DNA of 64,000 nucleotides from Smittia aterrima (Eukaryota; Arthropoda; Insecta; Diptera; Chironomidae). This document shows, one piece after another, positions 54,994 through 64,000 of this stretch. A program made the translations under genes and the position numbers. The stretch lies in assembly GCA_033063855.1 (NCBI GenBank), contig CP093829.1, forward strand, positions 12,431,537 through 12,495,536. Reading direction: 5' to 3'. The notes under the pieces are model-generated. The model did no database searches. It saw only the letters and a program-made list of their open reading frames with translations, and was not told the origin of the DNA. How positions within the stretch are numbered: the first letter of the stretch is position 1; every line of letters starts with the position of its first letter.

Positions 54994-57900
54994 ATTCAGC
55001 GCTCTATTTTCACTTCTCACCACGAGTACGAAGCATCGAGTTCACTCCAGCTGGTCTAAAATATTAGTTTTTGTGATATTTTGACTCAGATTGAAATTTA
55101 GAAATTTTTAGACTAAAGGTTTTATTGAAAACATCCAGCTTTTTTATAATTGAAAACGTCCACAATACGTTAAATATTTTCACAAAGTTTCAACGAAAGC
55201 TCTAAGAAACAGTTCTTCTCGCTTTCTTTGAAAGCTTTTGGCAGTTTTAATTGTTTTCCACCCACGCCTTTACCATTCCTACTAAATTAAAAACAGAAAA
55301 GCAATTTGAGTTGCGAGCTTTTGTCGAAAATTTATGAGGCTCCTCTTTAGTGATAATTAATGGAATGTGTCATTTTCTGTTTGTTTCGTCAAAATATTTA
55401 CTCGAAAGTCGGTCAGATTCGATATTGAAGCCTTTACTTTAAGTCATATAGCATTCCCAAATTCATTTAAAATGAATCATTTTAAATTAAAATTCAGCTC
55501 GATGGCTTAATTTGTTTTTGACAAATCCACTCCGTTTTGGAGCGAGAATACTCAACGGAGATCATCGGTCGTTAAAGCTTTTCCATGTCGTAAAGGAGCT
55601 TGAACCTTCAATCGCCGATTGAATAACGTGAAAGTTTTAATTACCGAGCAGGAGAGCATCGATTTCAAAAGCTTTTCGATGTTTGCGAACGTTTTGTGAC
55701 AAACAGCAGCAAGCCAAATAAATCAATGGCCAGTATTCGATGCATAAACAAATTTTAATCAATTCCAATTTGGCTTCCAACACATTTCCCGAATATATTA
55801 TTTTGACTTCAATTGAGCGGAACATAAAAGTTTACATGAAAACTTTATGGCTTTGATTTGAATTATTCATGAGATTTCAAGAATTCGATTTCACAAACTT
55901 TTTTTTTGCTGAAATAGTTTCTTCAGGAATTTCGTACCGATTTAAAGTGCTCGTGAGTAAATTGAGGACGGAAAAGCATTTTCTTACCTTCGCAAGATAA
56001 TCGAGACCTTTTTTATATCGTAAAAGGGACAAAGGGTCAAAGTTATTCAGGAGAGATCGAAAGGAAAATGTTTTTCTTTTGATGGCGAGACTAATTTACT
56101 CGTCTTCCATTCACTCCCGACGATATCACCATTCATTTAATTGACAAGCTCATTTTTTCAATCACCATTCCGATTCATGCTCATGTCCATCTGTGTCAGC
56201 AATTTGTATCACGTCAGTTGACATAATTGGAACAAAAAAAAATCGAACATGCTCGTCGATTTTGATGAACTTGCTTTATTGATGTGAAAAATGTCGACAT
56301 GAGTATGACAAATCCAAATTCATCTGAGGCCGATGAAGAACTGATGGAGCATAGATGAACTCGCATTTTCTGGCAGAGCTTGATTAAGACAAATTCACGT
56401 TGTCGAGGTTGTTAAAATAATAAATTACGTTTTGGAAGATTATTAACTGCAGCATCAAGGGAGATAATTTGAGTTATAAACATTAAACTTCTACCCAAAA
56501 TATTATCGACATGATAGATTTCTATTTCTAGTTTTTTTTGTCTTCATAGAAAATAAGGAAAGTCTCTTTTCAGGTTTACTAACGTCATTGAGAATAAGAG
56601 ACTGAAAGTGACTGAAAACGCTAAAAGGAAAGTTTTGAAAAAGTGATGATAACAAAATTATGGTGTGAGCTTTGGCGAGAGAAAAGCAACTGCGAAGACA
56701 AAGTTTCCGGATTTTTTTGTGTTATCTGAAAGCTAAATATCCATCTGATTCATGGTGAAACTTTCACATTCTGCATTCTCTGCTGGACAATGTCGAGTGA
56801 ATAATGTCCGAGAGCATAGCACCATCAAAAATAGTTTATTTAATAGTCAGTGAAGCGTGAAGTGTTTGTAGGGCGAAAAAAGGAAAAAAATGGATCCGAC
56901 ACATGATGAAAAAATTGTGAAAGCCCGAAGAACAATCAACAGTAATCACTCGTTTGTTTCCCTCAACACATCTGCGAACATTTTTTTCCTCATAGTTTAC
57001 GCAGTGCCAACGAGACGAGCCTGGAAAATGTTTTTTTTTTCACAAATTAGAATACAAATTGCTTCTGTGACATATTTGTCTGGTGACATTTGAATATAAA
57101 ATCCCTGAAAAGTTTTCCAAACTAAAACTTGTCACGAAAAATATTTTCTTTTCTGAGAGAAGTTCTATCCAATTTAGAGATTCTACAGAAATTGATAATA
57201 AATTAAATCTTAATTACACATGGTCTGACCTTTACGCATTTATCGATTCAACCTCATAACAAACTCGCAAATTGAAACTCCTGACCGTAAAAACTCATTT
57301 TCTCTTTCCAATAAACGTGATTAAGAAAAAATAAAAATTGTACAAGAACACATTAGCTTTGTAGGCGGGCGGTATGGTTCGTTAATTATTAAATTAAAAA
57401 GCTGTGCTCCAGAGAGATTGCCGCCGCAAAAGCATCCGCTTTGTTGGTTCTGTTCTTTCCAGGACGTTGAATAAAAATAATAACGTCTGGGGTTGGAGTT
57501 GTTGTGGCTTCACAGCACAAGGGATATCGATTTTCATCAACTTCCACCTTTCCGTCACCCCGTTGTCCTTTTGAAATTGAGGAAATTGAACAAACTTTCT
57601 TTTCAGACTTTTTCCATCGATTTGGCACCGAAAAATAAAATGAATTGAGGACTTATTTTTCTGTGAGCGAAGCATTCTTGTCGAGATGAAAATTTTCAAG
57701 CGATGACCTATAAAATGAACAATTTGAGTTTGATAACGTTTTAAGAGGGAGGAGACGGCGTAAGGGACAACAAATCTATTCAGCATTGTCGGCTGTCAAA
57801 AGAGCCTCGATGAGTTTTTTTTTGCGGTGATTTAAGGGATTAAATGGTAGCGTTTGGATGAATTGCGAGATCTTTGCCGACGGGTTCAGAAATCTGAGTC

Positions 57901-58003
57901 GGATTAATGGAAACCAAGTTATTGTTATATGTATAATAAAGAACTTTATTGAAAGTGACCGGCCATTAAAACCCGAATTTGCTCGACCATTATTTAAAAG
58001 AGT

Positions 58004-58072
58004 TCTAACTTGGTTTCATCATTTCTGATTACTCACGAACACCACCGCGTGAAGGTGTTAGAAAAGGTGTTC
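58004..58072 (+). repeat. 68-nt dispersed repeat, copy 2
   Basis: Near-identical to 7196-7263 (one visible change, ATTA to ATTT in the CATCAT. segment). It lies 370 nt upstream of a hairpin element, in the opposite relative orientation to the pair at 7.2-7.4 kb. Confidence 0.8.
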
Positions 58073-58445
58073 ATTTTCATATCGTTTGAACAAATTGAAT
58101 ATTCGAACATGATCACTGCAGTGCAGAAAGAGACAATGGGCTTTGTAAAAAATTGAACGTGAATATGAAGTGTCGAGAAAAGTGGATTTCAAATAAATAA
58201 AAATTGAACTTTGATTTTTTTCTCTCTGCAGAGAAATGTTGAAAAATCTCTGCTAAATATTCATGGTTCATTGAATCAAAATTGATGGGAGAGAGACTCT
58301 CGATAGCCAAAAAAATTTCCACAGAAAATACTTTAAATTTAAGCTTTAGTTGACGACTTAAAGTGTATGATGAGATACATATGTAGATGAAATGTAAGCT
58401 GGTAAGTTGTAGAAATTTCAATATTCTCATTTCCTGAACCATCGA

Positions 58446-58500
58446 CACACAAGTGAGACTAATAAGGTTCATACCTTATAGTTTGGCTGTAATGGCTGCA
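58446..58500 (+). mobile_element. Short hairpin element, last copy
   Basis: CACACAAGTGAGACTAATAA, GGTTCATACCTTATAGTTTG, GCTGTAATGGCTGCA. Hairpin arms intact. Confidence 0.8.
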
Positions 58501-61250
58501 CAAATGAGAATGCAAATTTATTTGCCGTTAAGGTTTTGCCAAGTCTGGATGTTTAATCATCAAACATCACTGGAATTATTTCTTCTTCGTTTCATGACAG
58601 AGAGATTGTTTTTTGCATTCACTTTGAACTGCATTTGTTGTTTGTTTCAATTTATTTATGCAGTTCACTAAGAGTTTGAACAAACGAGAGATTGCCTATG
58701 AATACTTTTCAGCTTCTGGAGAAACAAACGAGAAGGATGAGGCGTGAGAAAATTTAATCCAATTTTCAAGAACATTAAATTGAAATCAAGAAAGTTTAGA
58801 TATTTTATTTCTTGCAATTTTCTTCTCGTTTCTCGCTCTCAACAAAAGGCGAAGCTCTTCAAGCATGTGAATTTAATGGAAATTTATGTTTCTCCATGTT
58901 TGCCAGACCGAAATGCATTCAGGCCCTGAGAAAGCTCCGACTTTTCTCTGCAGCGATAATTTGAAGCACACAACATGAGACGACCATTAAAGTGTTATTG
59001 GAATGATTTTAGATTGCTTCCTCAAGTTTGATGATAAAGCAAATGTTTCAAGAAGCTTAAGCTTTAAATGATGCGATAAATTTTCTTTGAAAACTAAGAA
59101 ATTAAATATTTAAAGTTTGCTATTTTGTGAAAAAGTTCACTGTCGCCTTGTCAAGCTTTCATTACTTGCGTCGCAACTTGTTTAAAAAGTTACAATTCAA
59201 TCTCAAAAAAATATTCATCGAATAAAACGGAAAATTACAGTATATAGTCGAATGAGAAGGAGGCTGCTTCCGTTGAGCTTGAGTCGTCTAAAGAGGAAAC
59301 AAAGCTGCACAGATAAACACTCGACAAATGCTTTGCGGGCAGAGGAATTCTCGTGAAACGAGAAGCAAAAAAAGGATAATTTGAGTTTCCCTCTGAATTA
59401 GCATTTGAATTCTGCACAAGTAAAAATTGCTCGTTTTATAGAGCGGAGCGGTCCGTTCCGCTTTGTCTGGATATTTTTTTATTCTTCGGATGTTATTTAA
59501 ATTCACATGACACAGTTTTTTCTTTCACTCGTCGACGAACAGGGAAAATGCTTCTTACCGGAAGCAATGTTTGTTTTCAATCTGTTTCCACGATTGCCTC
59601 ATCGACAGTCGGAGCCCAAATGCCGTTTGGTTGACGTAAAGCTCGCGATAAACTGTTTATAGTCTGTGTATAAGGCCACACCAATGTTTATAATCATTCG
59701 AAGACAAACAAAACTTCGAAGTTCGCGAAAATAGCTTCGTCGATGAAGATAAAGAGCATCAGCAATCAATGAAGGAAATTACACATGAAAGCAATTTGTA
59801 GATAAGATTGAAGAAATGAATCTATTGTCTCAATCAAATGATTCGACTATTTTTTGACTATTTTGTGCTAGTTCTAATTGAAGTTTTAAAGAGGTAAGAC
59901 ACATAAATTTTAATTGGTCGGCGACTTACGCTCTTGATACTTCAAACTACACGTGTGTAAGTACTCGTAAATTTTATCATCGAATGAATTGATTTTTAAT
60001 CGTTTTTAAATACTCTCGAGGGATAAGAGTCGATTGGCTTTTAGTTTTCGTCGATTGCCCTTAAAGCTTCTAAGTCATTCACTTGTGAATCGAAAATAAA
60101 CTAAGCCTCTAACTGTAATTTATTGGTAGCTCAATCAGAAGTCGATTGATTGAACAGCTCGAGGAAATATTAAAATCCAATTAACAATCAATTATTATTT
60201 TATCTAAGGATTTAGATAAGACAAGTTTGAAATTTTGATAAGATTGGTAAAAAAAATTGAAGAAAGCTCGTGACATAAATATTTGGTTTAGCGCAACAAA
60301 CACAAACGAGTGACAAATCACTTCGCTCGACTTGAGATTTTTTACGATTTATCATGACTCATGTCATCAGTATGTTGCATTTAATTTAATTAGACGATTT
60401 ATCACTTTGAAGAAAAATGCGCGTCGCAAGTGAAACGATTTACAAATCGACGTCTCAACGTCTGTAAATATTTGACATTTCTCATCAGCCGCATGAGCTT
60501 CTGGTGCGAAAAGTCGCTTACAATTTATCAGAAAATATTCTCCAACTCCCCTGAGAGTTATCGTTTACACTCGAGTGTCACTTACTTCAAGTCAATCGTA
60601 CGAGTCACTGCGTTTAACTTCTTCGTCAGTTAAAATTTATTTTCATCTTTCAGTGAACCTCTTCGAGTTCTTGGATTTTTGTTTGCATGACAGCACGATC
60701 AAGCATGAGTAGCAAACATCTGAACAGTCAAATGAGAAAACCGATGGTCTCATTCAGGTGAGAAAATGTTTAAAATGAATTACCAGAGAGTTGGAGGGAT
60801 CATCAAGTGCGACACGTTTTTATATACTTCACAGCAAATTGAAGAAATAACTTTTCATAATTTTAAAATTGTCCCCAACCGATACATACCGCACACAATT
60901 CATAATCAATTCGATTCGATCGTACACTCATCACGGGACTTGCTTTGTGACGAGACATGTCATAGTTGTCAGTAGAATATCGCGACTGATGAGTTGAGCT
61001 TTCAAATCTTGACGGAAACAACGAAATAATTGCAGTCGAATTCTAATCAAGATTTACCAGAGTTTATTTTCAAATCAATTCGATAATTACTAACTAATAC
61101 ACTCGAGTGCTTGGGTAATTTTTTGGTTCTGTTATCAATTGCGTTCGGAGATAAAGGCAGTTTAATAATCTTTATGGCGAAAGACGTTGAAAAAATAATT
61201 ACGTTTGTTTGAAAATTTTTATTGCCTGACTCGCGATTTACTCGAGCGAA

Positions 61251-61300
61251 ATTGGTATAAAAGGTTTGGATCGTTTTGCAATTGCTTTTAGTTGCTCATC
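61251..61300 (+). promoter_or_regulatory. TATA promoter of the otopetrin gene
   Basis: GGTATAAAAGG (TATA at 61256-61262) lies about 215 nt before the start codon, with a possible start site near 61285-61292. It has the best TATA match in this part of the window. Confidence 0.6.
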
Positions 61301-61474
61301 TTTCTCACTCCTTAAAAGTCTTTCGGGACACAATTATATCAAGTGCTGCTCGATTCTATTTTTCTTGAGGAAGAAGACGATAGATAAAAATAAAAAAAAG
61401 TTGTAGTTGATAAAGAAATATTTACTCGCGAGAGAAGAAGACAAATTAATTTCGCCGGTGGAAATGAAAGAACA

Positions 61475-63627
61475 ATGCACAAAATGAGATCACAAATGTC
61501 ACAAGCGGAATTGGATGCGTTGATTAACGCAAAATATTTAGAGAATCTTAAGAATAATCGAAGACAAATTGGGTAAATCAAATTTTTTTTGACCGCTAAG
61601 TTCATTTTTCGTTCAGCAAAGACCACCTCCTTATATGAAAAAACATGAAAAATATTTAATATGAAATCTGACCGCTACGGTTATTTTTTCGTTCCATCGA
61701 AAGACCACCTCCTTATATGTTAATATAAGATTTCATAATAAAATGTTCCATCGAAGACCTTGGTGGTAAATGAAATTAATAATGAATTTGACCGTAAATG
61801 AAAAATAATTAATATGAGATTTCATAATAAAATGTTCCATCGAAGACCACACTTGGTGGTAAATGAACTCAGGCTGGTGAAATATGCCGTAGCGGTCTGC
61901 TGCTTACGCTTATCGATGACGACAATTCACGTTAAAGTCTCTAGACTTAGTTCAAGTTGTTATTTTCACAACTAATAAGAAGTTCACGATCACGTTTCGC
62001 CAGACAGTTTTGATTGATTGCTATAATTAAGCACCTTTATTTGATAAAGTAACCAATGAATCAAGGGTGAATATTATTTCGATAGTAGAACTTCGTTCCT
62101 CTAAGTGTTCAGTTGATAGAAAAAGTTATCCGTAGAAAATTAAACAACAAAGGAATATTGATTGCTTATTAAATGCCTTACGTAGAAAAAGTCTTTTGGT
62201 CGAGAAAGCCTAAAGGAAGTCAAGCACCGTTGGTGATCATACAGTGAGATTGGAGGGTTTTAAGTTTAAATGCAATTTTGGAACCATGACTTCCCGAATT
62301 GTGGAGCGTTATCAGTGGGAAAACCTTATTATTAAGTTTGATATCCAATTAATTAACTCGTTCCGGTTTGACTAACAAATAAAGAAGCAATTCAGTTAGC
62401 ACAGAAGATAAGATACAAAGCTAAGATCACGAGACTTTACAGAATGAATTTAGCGAATAATTAGATTTGTGTGCGGTTTAATTGCTAATGCATGCCTCAA
62501 TTTTTTTTATCTTCATTACTCAATTAATTATCTTATCATATCGACAATTGACGACTATCGAAGATTGATTAGCCGAATTTACTTTTTTCTTCCAACAATC
62601 TGATCAGCGCTTGTCCCCATTTTCGAAAAACAACCAGCGATTATCGTGAACAACAAATTTGGCACGTAAAATTTATCGAATAACTCAAATTTTCTTTCTC
62701 AGTGACGTGGATCAATCATCGAATCATAAAAAGCATCTGTCAACAGTCGAAGAAGGAGAAAACACAGATTCTCAGTCGCGCAGTTTTCTTCAAACTCCAG
62801 ATCAAAATGGAAACATTTCGGCTGGATCATCAGCAGAGAATTTAGCTGCAAACACGAGGGCGAATCAACATTCGCAATATAATTCCAATCGATTGGATGC
62901 TCCTGAGAATAACACTCGAAGACCTTCGATCCTTCTCGAAATGCAGGAAATGATTTCAAATCGAAGACCATCTGCAATTATGGCTTCACTGCGACGAGGA
63001 TCACAGTCAATTCTAAGTCCATTTCGAACGAAACAAGACGACCCGAATGATCATGTGGGCTCGAGAAGCCCAGAAGCTGTTGAGTCTCGAAGAAAAAATC
63101 GACGAATTGGCGAGTAAGTTGCGTAATATTTGCACAAACTTTGAGCAATTTATGAACAAATTTCTTCTTCCTCTTTTTTGTTTAGTGACGCACTTTCGAC
63201 AGCGCTATCAGCGCTATACGCGAAAATGGTTGTGATAATGGGAATTGCACTGCCAGTCACCGAAATCCTGTCTAATAGAATTCCAGCTGAGGTTTACCAA
63301 GGCTTTTATGTATATCTCTACGCTGTCAGCATAGCTTTCGTTATATTCGTTTATGCTACACAGCTGAGACAAAAGGCTGTTCAGTCAATCATTAAAAGTT
63401 ATCGTGAGTGAAAGGGAAAGCTCAAAACTTTGGAAGTAAAAATGTTTTATTTCTCAGATGAGAAAACGAGTGGAGATCCCGAGAAAAAGCGAGTGCCGCA
63501 TTTTGGCAGTTTCTATCTTCGTATTGGAGCAATCGCTTTTGGAATTGGAACAATGGTCTACTCAGGTATAGAGCTAGGACAATACTTTGAACTTGAGAGT
63601 GATGAAGAGAACAGTGGATGCCACAAT
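61475..63627 (+). CDS. Otopetrin-like proton channel, 5' part
   Basis: Four exons, 61475-61572, 62703-63113, 63186-63403 and 63458-63627, join in phase for 299 codons and end at a donor (CACAAT before GTAAGC); the rest is outside the window or beyond the repeats. The cytoplasmic N-terminus is long, polar and Ser/Arg-rich. Then come membrane helices LYAKMVVIMGIALPVTEIL, FYVYLYAVSIAFVIFVYA and the otopetrin signature HFGSFYLRIGAIAFGIGT, MVYSGIELGQYFELE, CHN. Otopetrins are dimeric 12-helix proton channels; fly Otop genes serve acid taste. Met 61475 is preceded by an ATG at 61464 that opens a short overlapping upstream frame. Intron 1 carries a satellite block. Confidence 0.88.
61590..61872. repeat. 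GACCAC satellite block in otopetrin intron 1
   Basis: Four degenerate units: AAAGACCACCTCCTTATATG, CCATCGAAAGACCACCTCCT, CCATCGAAGACCTTGGTGG and CCATCGAAGACCACACTTGG. Starts 17 nt after the splice donor at 61573. Confidence 0.9.
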
Positions 63628-63660
63628 GTAAGCTTTAGCTCGTAATAAACTGTACGAATT

Positions 63661-63717
63661 TTTTGTTTTCTTTGGTTCTGTTATCAATTTGGCACGTAAG
63701 ATACAAAGCTAACGTGT
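63661..63717 (+). other. Patchwork of three short local copies
   Basis: TTGGTTCTGTTATCAATT equals 61123-61140, AATTTGGCACGTAA equals about 62656-62669, and TAAGATACAAAGCTAA equals about 62408-62424. The three are joined with 2-5 nt shared at each seam. Confidence 0.6.
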
Positions 63718-63764
63718 TCTTATACCACGTTAAGTCACTCATCTCTTGTCATCATACCAATGAC

Positions 63765-63842
63765 AAGTTGATAACACCGGTTCTCGTCCGATCACCGAAG
63801 TTAAGCAACACCGGTCACAACTAGAGCTTAGATGGGTGACCA
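63765..63842 (+). rRNA. 5S rRNA-like relic
   Basis: CCGGTTCTCGTCCGATCACC, GAAGTTAAGCAAC and, after a diverged stretch, GCTTAGATGGGTGACCA follow insect 5S rRNA from about base 28 to base 90 (the A box and C box of the internal promoter). The 5' third is poor (ATACCA is left) and the 3' third is replaced by a GGATAA-type repeat. It cannot be a working 5S gene; a pseudogene or a 5S-derived SINE head are the options. Confidence 0.7.
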
Positions 63843-63848
63843 GGTTTA

Positions 63849-63893
63849 AGGTTTAGGATGAGGATAAGGATAAGGATAAGGTTAGGGTTAAAC
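63849..63893 (+). repeat. Short telomere-like hexamer run
   Basis: TTTAGG, ATGAGG, then three ATAAGG units and TTAGGG TTA: seven imperfect hexamers directly after the 5S-like relic. Confidence 0.7.
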
Positions 63894-64000
63894 TAAAGTC
63901 ATAGTAAAATGCTGGAAGGTTTGCGCTGAAGTACTCAAGTATGGAGCTGCCGTTAATTCCACACTTGAACTGATTCTTAAAAAATTTAAATCCCTGAGTC

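Larger units (their letters stand above)
54994..61250. other. Gene desert of 6.2 kb
   Basis: Long for this genome. No exon pair or protein similarity is convincing on either strand. Overlapping minus frames at 57389-57786 and a plus frame at 56890-57093 (good start context, no follow-on exon) are the best coding candidates and are weak. It contains repeat copies at 58004-58072 and 58446-58500. It may hold regulatory sequence or distal 5' exons of the otopetrin gene. Confidence 0.35.

Noticed and set aside
56890..57093. 67-codon frame with a good start context
   Set aside because: Could be a first exon, but no donor leads to a matching exon within several kb.
57389..57786. Two overlapping minus-strand frames of 79 and 130 codons
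   Set aside because: They overlap in different phases, lack homologous motifs and have no splice partners.
63849..63893. True telomeric repeat
   Set aside because: Only seven imperfect units in mid-contig, and flies do not use such telomeres; more likely a simple-repeat tail.

Overview
The window is nuclear DNA from an insect with a compact genome, most likely a nematoceran fly such as a chironomid-type midge. Introns are mostly 50-60 nt with GT..AG ends, the sequence is AT-rich, and several protein families point to Diptera (hemomucin, DUF1091, Kap-alpha1, Klp68D). I placed the genes by joining exons by eye, requiring splice signals and an unbroken reading phase across every junction. Species cannot be fixed from the sequence alone.

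Layout. 0.6-1.4 kb: a divergent DNA/RNA non-specific endonuclease (-). 1.8-6.8 kb: an 18-exon CCDC142-like gene (-) with a satellite array in one intron. 8.2-8.8 kb: a secreted DUF1091 protein (+) and a decayed relative at 9.6 kb. 10.4-11.9 kb: CARHSP1 and SWI5 (-). 12.3-14.1 kb: importin alpha (+). 14.5-15.5 kb: torsin-interacting protein (-). 15.9-16.5 kb: RhoGDI (+). 18.0-19.5 kb: alpha-amylase (+). 19.8-30.6 kb: EFL1 (+), whose 8-kb last intron holds a secreted Cys-rich protein gene on the other strand. 33.3-38.9 kb: a hemomucin/APMAP-type locus with one leader exon and three complete terminal cassettes. 39.2-39.9 kb: 3' part of an unknown multi-pass membrane protein (-). 41.8-46.5 kb: second copy of the Cys-rich secreted gene (+). 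49.3-51.3 kb: TMEM53/DUF829-like hydrolase (-). 52.5-55.0 kb: kinesin-II KIF3B/Klp68D (-). 61.5-63.6 kb: 5' part of an otopetrin proton channel (+). A decayed 5S rRNA-like stretch lies near the right edge.

The dominant structure is a large inverted duplication. About 6.7 kb (22.7-29.4 kb) recurs inverted between 32.0 and 46.5 kb; the inverted copy is interrupted by about 7.9 kb carrying the hemomucin locus and the membrane-protein gene. The Cys-rich secreted gene is therefore present twice, both copies open and nearly identical in coding exons, with one breakpoint inside the last coding exon so that the two proteins end differently. The EFL1 last exon sits in the spacer of this palindrome.

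The second notable structure is the hemomucin locus. A single signal-anchor exon ends in phase 2, and three downstream cassettes each begin with a phase-2 acceptor, encode a whole beta-propeller and carry their own stop (and polyA signals). This implies mutually exclusive splicing into 412, 408 and 559 aa proteins, only the last with a mucin tail. Minor structures include a GACCAC-type satellite at four places, a short hairpin element at seven, an 8-nt microexon, and a patchwork of short local copies at 63.7 kb.
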